DNA of 64,000 nucleotides, from positions 1 through 64,000 of the forward strand of contig NZ_JAUSRF010000019.1 of assembly GCF_030811685.1 (NCBI RefSeq), read 5' to 3'. This DNA is from Neorhizobium huautlense (lineage in GTDB: Bacteria > Pseudomonadota > Alphaproteobacteria > Rhizobiales > Rhizobiaceae). Of this stretch, positions 1 to 7,378 are shown in pieces (position 1 is the stretch's first letter; every line of letters starts with the position of its first letter). The notes below the pieces were generated by a model that was not told the DNA's origin, did not search any database, and saw nothing but the letters and a program-made list of their open reading frames with translations. The translations under genes and the position numbers were made by a program.

Positions 1-180
1 CGGTCTTCGAACCAGCAGCGCGGCGGTGGCGGCTCTTCCACGTAATAACGCGGGCCATTATTGCTGTTGGCGATGGCGCCACCGATCAGGCCGCCGATGA
101 CACCGGCAGCAAGACCGCCGGCGATAACGCGGCCGTTGTCGCGGTCGCGATGGTGATGACGGCGCGGCGGCGGGCCTCGG
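1..180 (-). pseudogene. 5'-truncated glycine-zipper protein, 3' part off the window
   Basis: Read right to left, an open frame leaves the window at its left edge. It encodes a His/Arg-rich stretch (RRHHHRDRDNGR), a glycine-zipper hydrophobic segment (VIAGGLAAGVIGGLIGGAIA) and a proline-rich tail ending PPPPRCWFED at the edge. This is the composition of small exported glycine-zipper proteins common in Rhizobiales. No start codon, ribosome site or signal peptide is seen: upstream, the frame enters the 3' end of the LacI gene in another register, and that gene's stop codon lies at the junction. I infer that the 5' part was lost when the catabolic cluster joined. A gene with an unrecognised start cannot be excluded. 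Confidence 0.5.
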
Positions 181-181
181 C

Positions 182-1195
182 TCAACCGTTCTCGATCATG
201 TGGATATGGATGGGCGTGATCAGGGAAGCGGGCGCTTCGTCGCTGCGGCCGAAATGATGCGCGAAGACTTCGACCGCGGTTTTTACCTCGAACGCCGGGT
301 CCTGATCGATAATGACATCGATCAACCCTTCGCGCAAAAGCTGCCTGCGATCCTCCGTCAGTTCGTGGGTGATGAAGGTGATGTCGTCGCGTCTTCCCAG
401 CGTCCTGATGGCTTTCACCACCGACAAGGCCCCCGCCGATGCATTGTAGATACCCCGGATGTCGTCATTGTTTTTCAGGGCACTGAACACCAGATCGCCG
501 GCCAGTTCCGCCCGCTCGCGACTTTCCAGAACCTCGGCAACCCGGCATGCCGGATAACGCTCACGCAAGACCGCGCGAAAGCCCATTTCGCGCTCCTCAT
601 GGCCGATCATGCTGAGCATGCCGGAAATGATCACGACATCGCCTCCCCCCTTGCCCAGCAAACGCCCCATCAGATCACCCGCGACGCGACCGGCGCGCCT
701 GTTGTCCGGCCCGACATAAGCAAAACGGTCAGCGCCTCGCATGTCGGTGACCAGCGTCACGACAGGCTTTCCCGATGCCGTGAACGTGCGCAGTGCGGCG
801 GCCACCTCCTCGTCCTGCGCACTGACGATAGCCAGGCCGTCGCAACACTCCATCAAATGCCGGATCAGGGCCACGGTCGTCTCGGAGCGGCCCGGATCGA
901 TATGGTGGATGTTGAACTGCAGATTGAACCGGGAAAACTGCCGGGTCGCCGCCTCGAAGCTGCGCTGAACCGAGGCATGAAACGGGTTTTCGCGAGGCTG
1001 CAGCAGCACGGCGATGCGCAGCGTTCTTGCAACGCGCTGATTGAGCGCGCGGTCGATGTTCAGGCGTCGCGCCCATTCGAGGACGCGCCGCTCCTTGTCC
1101 TGCGAAACACCGCCGCGATTATTGAGAACACGGTCGACCGTGGACAGGGAAAGGCCCGCCGCTTCCGCAATATCCCTCGCTGTCGCCTTGCTCAT
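182..1195 (-). CDS. LacI-family transcriptional regulator
   Basis: A 337-residue repressor-type protein. The N-terminal helix-turn-helix (ATARDIAEAAGLSLSTVDRVLNN, about residues 4-25, quoted in part: SLSTVDRVLNN) is followed by a hinge and a periplasmic-binding-protein-like ligand domain from about residue 58 (RIAVLLQPRENPF). The STVDRVLN form is frequent in regulators of polyol and inositol genes. I chose the ATG at 1195, which has an AAGG purine stretch upstream, rather than the in-frame TTG at 1225, because that TTG lies inside a perfect 18-bp palindrome that looks like this protein's operator. The gene is divergent from the IolG-like operon at 1312, which it probably controls along with itself. 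The effector is unknown, and is inferred to be an inositol-related compound. Confidence 0.9.
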   Translation of the reverse strand: MSKATARDIAEAAGLSLSTVDRVLNNRGGVSQDKERRVLEWARRLNIDRALNQRVARTLRIAVLLQPRENPFHASVQRSFEAATRQFSRFNLQFNIHHIDPGRSETTVALIRHLMECCDGLAIVSAQDEEVAAALRTFTASGKPVVTLVTDMRGADRFAYVGPDNRRAGRVAGDLMGRLLGKGGGDVVIISGMLSMIGHEEREMGFRAVLRERYPACRVAEVLESRERAELAGDLVFSALKNNDDIRGIYNASAGALSVVKAIRTLGRRDDITFITHELTEDRRQLLREGLIDVIIDQDPAFEVKTAVEVFAHHFGRSDEAPASLITPIHIHMIENG

Positions 1196-1207
1196 CTCAC
1201 AAACACC

Positions 1208-1225
1208 TTGAAGAGATCTCTTCAA
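1208..1225. promoter_or_regulatory. Perfect 18-bp palindrome, candidate LacI operator
   Basis: TTGAAGAGATCTCTTCAA is a perfect palindrome. It lies 13 bases upstream of the LacI start and 86 bases upstream of the divergent oxidoreductase start. LacI-family operators are typically even palindromes of this size, so control of both directions by the adjacent regulator is the simple reading. Binding is inferred, not shown. Confidence 0.75.
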
Positions 1226-1311
1226 AAATGAAGTACGACATCATTAGCATATGAGTATTCTTCCGGACAACCGGACGCTTGGGAGACGGCGTTCGACACG
1301 GGAGGAAAATC

Positions 1312-2319
1312 ATGATCGAACTCGCTCTGTTCGGTGCGGGGCGGATTGGCCAGGTGCATGCCGCCAATGCCGCAGCGCATCCGTCCATTCGCCTCAAATA
1401 TATCGTGGACCCGATTGAAAGCGCCGATCGCGACCGCCTTGCAGCGGCAACTGGCGCCGCCATCGTCGATGCCGAAACCGTGTTTTCCGACAGCTCCCTG
1501 CCAGGCGTGGTCATTGCCAGCTCGACGGATACACATTCGGATATCCTGCTGCGCTGTGCGCAGACGGGTAAGGCAGTGTTCTGCGAAAAGCCGATCAGCC
1601 TGGATTTCGCGACGGTACGGCATGTCGTCGAGCGGGTCGAGACATCCGGCATCCCCTGCCTTCTCGGTTTCCAGCGGCGCTATGACACCAATTTTCGTTT
1701 CGTGCGCGACCGTATCGCCAGCGGCGACGCCGGAAAGCTCGAACATGTCGTGATGCATACACGCGACCCGTCGCCGCCACCGCGCGCTTACGTCGAGCGA
1801 TCCGGCGGCATGTTTCGCGATCAGGCCATCCATGATTTCGACATGGCGCGTTATCTGCTGGGCGAGGAAATCGCCACAGTCTATGCCGTCGGCAATTCGC
1901 TGATCGACCCGGACATCGCCGCAGCCGGCGATATCGATACGGCGATGATCACCCTCACCTCCCGTTCCGGCAAATTCGTGCAGATGGTCAATTGCCGGCG
2001 GGCGCCCTTCGGTTACGACCAGCGACTGGAAGCGCTTTGCTCGCGTGAAGTGCTTTACGTCGAAAATCGTCCGCAACGGGGCGTCACCATTGCCGATGCC
2101 GGCGGTTTCCACTCCTCTCCGCCGATGAACTATTTCATCGAACGTTTCGCCGATGCCTATCGGGCCGAAATGTTCGCATTCGTGGACCTCATCGAGACCG
2201 CCCGCGCACCGCTGGCAGGCATACGCGACGGGCTGGAGGCACAACGCCTTGCTGAAGCGGCAATTGCTTCGATGACACGACGGATGCCGATCGACGTCGA
2301 TGCGAACTGGCAGCCCTGA
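1312..2319 (+). CDS. Gfo/Idh/MocA oxidoreductase, inositol 2-dehydrogenase-like (second copy)
   Basis: A 335-residue NAD(P)-dependent oxidoreductase. It has the N-terminal Rossmann motif FGAGRIGQVHA, the family EKP motif (FCEKPIS, Lys93) and a catalytic Asp/His pair in FRDQAIHDFD (Asp170, His174), matching the Lys97/Asp172/His176 arrangement of IolG. Members oxidise inositols or other cyclic polyols to inososes. The ATG at 1312 is chosen because GGAGG lies just upstream; an in-frame TTG at 1279 has no such site. It is first in a four-gene operon divergent from LacI. It is clearly distinct from the iolG at 12019, so it may act on another inositol stereoisomer or a derivative; that specificity is inference. 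Confidence 0.85.
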   Translation: MIELALFGAGRIGQVHAANAAAHPSIRLKYIVDPIESADRDRLAAATGAAIVDAETVFSDSSLPGVVIASSTDTHSDILLRCAQTGKAVFCEKPISLDFATVRHVVERVETSGIPCLLGFQRRYDTNFRFVRDRIASGDAGKLEHVVMHTRDPSPPPRAYVERSGGMFRDQAIHDFDMARYLLGEEIATVYAVGNSLIDPDIAAAGDIDTAMITLTSRSGKFVQMVNCRRAPFGYDQRLEALCSREVLYVENRPQRGVTIADAGGFHSSPPMNYFIERFADAYRAEMFAFVDLIETARAPLAGIRDGLEAQRLAEAAIASMTRRMPIDVDANWQP

Positions 2320-2339
2320 TCGCCGACAAGGAGAAAACC

Positions 2340-3251
2340 ATGACGACAGACACCACATTTCTTCCATCCGGCGTCAGGGTCGCCGTCAGCCCGCTGTCCT
2401 GGACGAATGACGTGCTTGAGGATCTGGGCACAGACATATCCGTCGAGACCTGCCTCGACGAGGCTGCCGACGCCGGGTATCAGGGTATGGAACTTGGCCG
2501 CAAGTTCCCACGCGAACCGGCCATGCTCATGCCCATGCTGGAGCAGCGCGGCCTTGCTCTTGCCTCCGGCTGGTATTCGGGCAAGCTCGCGGAAACCGCT
2601 GTTGCCGACGAGAAGGCTGCGGTTGAAGCCCATGCCGGTTTGCTGCGCGACATGGGCTGCCGGGTGATGGTCTATGGCGAGGTTGCCATGATGGCGCCGG
2701 GCGCGCCGCTCGACATGCAGATGTCGGCCAGACGTCTGATGCCTTCATCCGATGTCGGCGGCTATGCCGCACGCCTGACAGAGTTTTCCAGATATCTCGA
2801 CGGCGAGTTCGGGCTGACACTAGCCTATCACCACCACCTGATGATGGTGGCGGAAACGTTTGACGAGATATCCGCAATCATTGACGCAACCGGACCGCAG
2901 GCGGGACTTTTGCTCGATACCGGTCATGCCGTCGGCGGCGGCTTCGATTATACCCGCCTCATCGACCGTTTCGGCGACAGGATCGTCCATATCCACCTGA
3001 AGGATGTGCGTGCTCAGGTGATGGCGTCGGTGCGCGCCAAGGACCTGAGCTTCAACGCCGGCGTTCGCGAGGGCATGTTCACCGTGCCCGGCGACGGCAC
3101 TGTCGATTTTGCACCGATCGCCCGTTTCGTGAAAGCCGGCGGCTATCGCGGCTGGCTGGTGGTGGAAGCCGAACAGGACCCCGCCAAGGCGCCGCCAAAA
3201 CCGGCAGTGACGCGCGGTTACCTTCACTTGCACGATATTTTCACAGCCTGA
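2340..3251 (+). CDS. IolE-like sugar phosphate isomerase/epimerase-type TIM barrel
   Basis: A 303-residue Xylose_isom/AP endonuclease-2-type TIM barrel related to 2-keto-myo-inositol dehydratase (IolE). The shared signatures are VAVSPLSWTND near the start, AYHHHLMM, LLLDTGHAVGGG, VHIHLKDVR, EGMFTVPGDG and GWLVVEAEQDP, which carry the metal-binding His/Asp/Glu residues of the family. It starts 20 bases after the preceding gene with an AAGGAG site. The true iolE lies at 6442 and keeps YHHHMGT, whereas this copy has YHHHLMM. It is likely a dehydratase or isomerase acting on the keto product of the preceding dehydrogenase. The substrate is unknown. Confidence 0.82.
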   Translation: MTTDTTFLPSGVRVAVSPLSWTNDVLEDLGTDISVETCLDEAADAGYQGMELGRKFPREPAMLMPMLEQRGLALASGWYSGKLAETAVADEKAAVEAHAGLLRDMGCRVMVYGEVAMMAPGAPLDMQMSARRLMPSSDVGGYAARLTEFSRYLDGEFGLTLAYHHHLMMVAETFDEISAIIDATGPQAGLLLDTGHAVGGGFDYTRLIDRFGDRIVHIHLKDVRAQVMASVRAKDLSFNAGVREGMFTVPGDGTVDFAPIARFVKAGGYRGWLVVEAEQDPAKAPPKPAVTRGYLHLHDIFTA

Positions 3252-3273
3252 ACGGATCACGAAGGAAAGACAG

Positions 3274-4446
3274 ATGGTCAGAAAAACGCTCAATATCGGC
3301 TTGATCGGTTCCGGCTTCATGGGACAGGCCCATGCCGACGCCTATCGCCGCGCCGGCATGCTGTATCGCGATCTCGCCGCCGTGCCGCATCTTTACATGC
3401 TGGCCGACGCCAATGATGACCTGGCTGCAGATGCGGCGAGCCGCTATGGGTTCGAAAAAAGCACCGGCGACTGGCGCAAGCTGATCGAGGACCCAAATGT
3501 CGACATCGTCGACATCACCTCTCCCAATGCCATGCACCATGAAATGGCCTTGGCGGCGATTGCCGCCGGCAAGCACGTCTATTGCGAAAAACCGCTTTCG
3601 GTGACGCTGGCTGAAGCTGAAGAGATGGCCGAGGCCGCCCGAAGGAAGGGTGTGAAGACGATGGTCGCCTTCAACAACATCAAGACGCCCGCCGCCATGC
3701 TTGCCAAGCAGATCATCGATCGCGGCGAGATCGGCCGGCCGATGCGTTTTCGCGGTTGGTTCGATCAGGGTTTCTTCAACGATCCGGAACTGCCGTTCTC
3801 ATGGCGTTGCACCCGAAGGGAAGCGGGGTCCGGCGCTCTGGGTGATCTTGGAAGCCATGTCATTTCGGTCGCCCAGTATCTGATGGGCGATATAGAGAGC
3901 GTGGTCGCGCAAAGCCAGACGTTTTTCCCCACCCGCCCCGTGCCGCAGGGCGGTTCCGGCTATGGCGCCAAGGCCAGTGAGAAGGCGCCACGCGCCACGG
4001 TGGAAAACGAGGACCAGATCCAGACGCTCGTCCGTTTCGAGTCCGGGGCCGGCGGCACGATCGAGGCGTCACGTGTCGCGGCCGGCAAGGTCTTTGGTGT
4101 TTACTGGGAAGTGTCCGGCACCGAGGGTACGCTGATCATGGACGGCGAACGCTTCAATGAACTGAAGATTTCTCGTTTCAATGATCCGAAACCGGATCGC
4201 GGCTTCAAGACGATCCTTGCCGGCAGCCAGGTGCCGCAATTTTCTGCCTTTTTCGGCTTCGATTTTGCAGGCGGGGGGCTCGGGTATTTCGATGTGAAGG
4301 TCATCGAGGTGCGTGACCTGATCGAAGGCATCATGCGCGATGCGGACTGCTACCCGAATTTCGAATTCGGCCTTGCCAATGAGCGCATCATCGACGCCAT
4401 GGAACGCTCGCTGGAAACCGGAAACTGGGAGCAGACTGCGCGCTGA
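3274..4446 (+). CDS. Gfo/Idh/MocA oxidoreductase, levoglucosan-dehydrogenase-like length
   Basis: A 390-residue oxidoreductase with the Rossmann motif IGLIGSGFMGQAHA, the motif YCEKPLS, and a catalytic segment SGALGDLGSHVISVAQYL with the Asp...His pair typical of the family. The long form (about 390 residues), the phrase SWRCTRREAGSGALGDLGSHV and the later SGTEGTLIMDGER resemble the subgroup containing levoglucosan dehydrogenase and scyllo-inositol dehydrogenases. The start at 3274 has GAAGGAAA upstream. It is third in the operon after the IolG- and IolE-like genes. It probably oxidises a ring hydroxyl of a cyclic polyol or anhydrosugar. The exact substrate cannot be read from the sequence. 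Confidence 0.82.
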   Translation: MVRKTLNIGLIGSGFMGQAHADAYRRAGMLYRDLAAVPHLYMLADANDDLAADAASRYGFEKSTGDWRKLIEDPNVDIVDITSPNAMHHEMALAAIAAGKHVYCEKPLSVTLAEAEEMAEAARRKGVKTMVAFNNIKTPAAMLAKQIIDRGEIGRPMRFRGWFDQGFFNDPELPFSWRCTRREAGSGALGDLGSHVISVAQYLMGDIESVVAQSQTFFPTRPVPQGGSGYGAKASEKAPRATVENEDQIQTLVRFESGAGGTIEASRVAAGKVFGVYWEVSGTEGTLIMDGERFNELKISRFNDPKPDRGFKTILAGSQVPQFSAFFGFDFAGGGLGYFDVKVIEVRDLIEGIMRDADCYPNFEFGLANERIIDAMERSLETGNWEQTAR

Positions 4447-4474
4447 CCGCAAGCTTCGAACAAGGAGACTATCG

Positions 4475-5521
4475 ATGTCCTTTCCCACATCCCTGCCGCC
4501 ATCGCGGCTGGAACCGGCGCAGGATGCTCCACCCTTGCGGTGGGGCATTCTCGGCTCCGGCTGGATCGCCGCCAAATTTACCGAATCCGTCAAGGCACAT
4601 ACGCGACAGGTGATTGCCGCTGTCGGCTCCCGATCGCAGACTTCGGCGGACCGCTTTGCAAACGATTGGAAGATCGAAAAAGCGTATGGCAGCTATGACG
4701 CCCTTGTTCAGGCGCCGGATATAGACATCATCTACGTTGCGACGCCGCATGGCGAACATCACCGACATGTGCTTCTGGCCATCGAAGCGGGCAAACATGT
4801 ACTGGTTGAAAAACCGATGGCGCTGAACCATGCGCAGGCCGCCGAAATGGTGGCTGCCGCCCGCCGCAAGGGCGTGTTTTTCGCCGAGGCGCTATGGACC
4901 TATTTCCTGCCGAAGTTCGACGTCATCAGCCAGATATTGGATGCCGGCACGATCGGCGAAATAAGATCGGTCTACACGGAATACGGCGAATACCTGCCAC
5001 GCGATCACCGCATCTTCGATGCCAGTCTTGCCGGCGGCCCGCTGCTCGATCTCGGCACCTATCCGGTCTCGCTTCTGACAAGACTTCTCGGCGTACCGTC
5101 CAGGGTCGTCGGCGTCGCCACGCCCGATCCGGCCGGCGTGAACGGTCAACTGGCTGTCGCGATGATCAATGACCGGGGTGCGCAGGGCACGATGGCGACG
5201 ACGCTTTACGGCTTCACGCCGACCAATGCGGCAATCGTCGGCTCGAAAGGGTCGATCCGCTTCATCAGCGAGTTCCACCTGCCGGGGTCGTTCGAGGTCT
5301 GGTCGCGGGATGGTTCGACGCGACTGACATACGAGGAAGCACGCGGCGCGCATTTCGAAGGCCTCTACCACCAAGCAGCGGGCATCGCCCGCACCATCGC
5401 GCAGGGCGGTCTGGAAAGCCCGTGCCGGCCGCTCGACGCGTCACTCGCAACAATGAAGACGCTCGATGCGATCCGTCATGCGCTGCGTATCGATTTCGCC
5501 GAGGCAGGTCTTCGGGAATAG
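4475..5521 (+). CDS. Gfo/Idh/MocA oxidoreductase, dihydrodiol-dehydrogenase-like
   Basis: A 348-residue member of the family closer to the dimeric dihydrodiol dehydrogenase/1,5-anhydro-fructose reductase branch. It has the Rossmann motif WGILGSGWIAAKF, LVEKPMA, the branch-typical EALWTYFLPKF and the catalytic-region segment GGPLLDLGTYPVSLL. The ATG at 4475 is preceded by AAGGAG; the open frame extends upstream but overlaps the previous gene without a ribosome site. It is the last gene of the operon, with a hairpin terminator just after it. It adds a third dehydrogenase to the cluster, which suggests a multi-step oxidoreductive conversion of one polyol. The role is inferred. Confidence 0.8.
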   Translation: MSFPTSLPPSRLEPAQDAPPLRWGILGSGWIAAKFTESVKAHTRQVIAAVGSRSQTSADRFANDWKIEKAYGSYDALVQAPDIDIIYVATPHGEHHRHVLLAIEAGKHVLVEKPMALNHAQAAEMVAAARRKGVFFAEALWTYFLPKFDVISQILDAGTIGEIRSVYTEYGEYLPRDHRIFDASLAGGPLLDLGTYPVSLLTRLLGVPSRVVGVATPDPAGVNGQLAVAMINDRGAQGTMATTLYGFTPTNAAIVGSKGSIRFISEFHLPGSFEVWSRDGSTRLTYEEARGAHFEGLYHQAAGIARTIAQGGLESPCRPLDASLATMKTLDAIRHALRIDFAEAGLRE

Positions 5522-5529
5522 AGAAGCTA

Positions 5530-5556
5530 GGGGGTGGATGTTTCCACCCGCCCCCT
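5530..5556. terminator. Hairpin terminator between convergent operons
   Basis: GGTGGA (5533-5538) and TCCACC (5543-5548) form a stem around a TGTT loop, extended by G-rich and C-rich flanks (5530-5532 and 5549-5555). It sits between the converging stop codons at 5521 and 5585 and could end transcription from either side. There is no strong T-run, so strength is uncertain. Confidence 0.55.
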
Positions 5557-5584
5557 GGATAAATCCCATATTCAGTCCTGCGCA

Positions 5585-6397
5585 TCACTTCGGCTTGTCG
5601 CGCTCCAGAATCCAGGCATGTGCCGGATCGGGCTCGAACCGCCAAGCTCGACGCGGGCCGGCCATCACGTTCAGGTAATACATCTCATAGCCATGCGGTG
5701 CGCCACAGGGATGATGTCCGCGCGGAACGAGCACGACATCATGGTTCTTCACGGCCATGGTTTCGTCCAGCGAGCCGTCATCGGTATAGACGCGCTGGAC
5801 GCCAAAACCCTGAGCCGGGTTGAGGCGATGATAATAGGTTTCCTCGAGATAGGTGATACGGGGAAAGTCGTCCTCGTCATGACGGTGGCTCGGATAGGAC
5901 GACCAGTTGCCCGGTGGCGTGAACACCTCCGTTACCAGAAGACTGTCGCAATAATCCTCCGCTTCCATGGCGATATTGTTGATATGGCGCTGGTTCGAAC
6001 CGATGCCGCGTGGCGTCAGGGTGATGCCGTCGGGGCCGATCCTACGGGCGGGATGCCCTCCTCTGCCGGGTGCAAGGCAAACGCCGATCGTGCAATCGGT
6101 CGTGGCACGTGCTTCCCAGCTTTCGCCGTTCGGCACGTAAAGGCAATGCGGCGGCGTCTTTTCGAAGACGTCCATGCGATCACCCAGTTCACCCCAGTCC
6201 TTGCCGGCAGCGGTGAACCGGGCCTTGCCCTCCACCATGACCAGAATGGCTTCCGTACCGCCAGTGGCCTCACCGACGGTTTCCCCCTCACGCAACCGAT
6301 AGAGATTGAAGCCGACATAACGCCAGCCGGCAGATTGCGCTGTGATCTCGTGGACCTTGCCGTGATTGCCAAAAGGTCGGCGCAGAAGATGGCTCAT
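5585..6397 (-). CDS. iolB: 5-deoxy-glucuronate isomerase
   Basis: A 270-residue IolB cupin. The enzyme isomerises 5-deoxy-glucuronate to 2-deoxy-5-keto-gluconate in inositol breakdown. Family features include EAILVMVEGKARF in the first cupin half, the metal-site region SSYPSHRHDEDDFPRI (His, His, Glu) and HHPCGAPHGYEMYYLNVMAG in the second half. The length matches the family. It is the last gene of the minus-strand inositol operon, 44 bases downstream of iolE, and faces the other polyol operon across a terminator hairpin. Confidence 0.97.
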   Translation of the reverse strand: MSHLLRRPFGNHGKVHEITAQSAGWRYVGFNLYRLREGETVGEATGGTEAILVMVEGKARFTAAGKDWGELGDRMDVFEKTPPHCLYVPNGESWEARATTDCTIGVCLAPGRGGHPARRIGPDGITLTPRGIGSNQRHINNIAMEAEDYCDSLLVTEVFTPPGNWSSYPSHRHDEDDFPRITYLEETYYHRLNPAQGFGVQRVYTDDGSLDETMAVKNHDVVLVPRGHHPCGAPHGYEMYYLNVMAGPRRAWRFEPDPAHAWILERDKPK

Positions 6398-6441
6398 GAT
6401 CCGCTCCTCGTCTGTTTGAATTTATGTGTTGGCCTTTCGTG

Positions 6442-7347
6442 TCAGGCCGCAGCCCTGTCCAGCCCCACCTCTCGGGAGATCGTTTTCAGGGCCTTCAACC
6501 CCATGCTCTGGTAATGGAACGGCTCGCGCACCGCGCTGTCCTGCTCCGCCTCGATCACTAGCCATCCCGAATACCGATGCGCGGCCGCCACCTTCAATAC
6601 GGATGCGAAATCAACGCAACCTTCGAGGTCTCCCGGTACCGTGAAGACACCGCGGCGCACGCCCTCGATAAAGGACAGGTTTTCGGACCGCACCTGTTTC
6701 ATGATCTCGGGGCGGATGTTCTTGGCATGGATATGGGTCACCCGGTCCATGTATTTTTCCGCTACCTCCTGGGGGTTCGCACCGCCGAACGTGCAATGGC
6801 CGGTATCGAGAAGAAGTCGGGTATGAGGGCCGGCCATATCCATGAAACGGTCGATATCGGCGGCACTTTCGATGATCGTGCCCATGTGGTGGTGATAGCC
6901 CATCCTGACGCCCTGATCGGCAGCGTATTTCGACAGCTCTTCGTAGCCTTCGGAAAAACGCGTCCACTGCGCATCCGTCATGATCGGTCGGTTGTTCACG
7001 GGCGTACCGTCGCTGCCATGCACGGTGTTGGAGCATTCGCACACGTTGATATGATCGCCATCTGCCGCGCGGGTCATGTCGATGAATTTTTGCAAGGCGA
7101 CCTTTTCGGAAGCGACGTCGTTGACGAGCAGATTGGTCGAATGCCAGCCGCCGACGAAGCGCAGTCCGAATTCACCCAGCTTCGCCTTCAGCGCACCACC
7201 TTCGTCGGGCATCTTGTGGCCCTTCTCGATGCCGTCGAAGCCGATTTTCCGGCAATCCGAAAGGCAGTCCTCAAGGGTCAGATGCGCGCCGATCGTGTGA
7301 TCGTCGTCATTGGACCATGCGATGGGGTTGGTTCCATAAAGTATCAT
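6442..7347 (-). CDS. iolE: myo-inosose-2 dehydratase
   Basis: A 301-residue TIM-barrel dehydratase that removes water from 2-keto-myo-inositol to give the trihydroxycyclohexanedione used by IolD. Diagnostic segments are YGTNPIAWSNDDD at the N-terminus, MGYHHHMGTIIES, LLLDTGHCTFGGANP, THIHAKNIRPE, RRGVFTVPGDLEG and WLVIEAEQDSAV. The ATG at 7347 is used because GAAGGAT lies just upstream; the longer in-frame extension to 7404 has no such site and overlaps iolD. It lies between iolD and iolB in the operon. It differs from the IolE-like protein at 2340, which is more diverged. Confidence 0.97.
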   Translation of the reverse strand: MILYGTNPIAWSNDDDHTIGAHLTLEDCLSDCRKIGFDGIEKGHKMPDEGGALKAKLGEFGLRFVGGWHSTNLLVNDVASEKVALQKFIDMTRAADGDHINVCECSNTVHGSDGTPVNNRPIMTDAQWTRFSEGYEELSKYAADQGVRMGYHHHMGTIIESAADIDRFMDMAGPHTRLLLDTGHCTFGGANPQEVAEKYMDRVTHIHAKNIRPEIMKQVRSENLSFIEGVRRGVFTVPGDLEGCVDFASVLKVAAAHRYSGWLVIEAEQDSAVREPFHYQSMGLKALKTISREVGLDRAAA

Positions 7348-7378
7348 GATCTTATCCTTCGGGCTTCTGCCACAGGGT

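Noticed and set aside
200..1231. A 343-residue plus-strand frame opposite the first LacI gene
   Set aside because: It is a shadow of the LacI gene, with no recognisable domain, and its 3' end overlaps the operator.
1279..1311. Extension of the first oxidoreductase to a TTG at 1279
   Set aside because: GGAGG sits just before ATG 1312, and the extension adds residues before the Rossmann strand that the family lacks.
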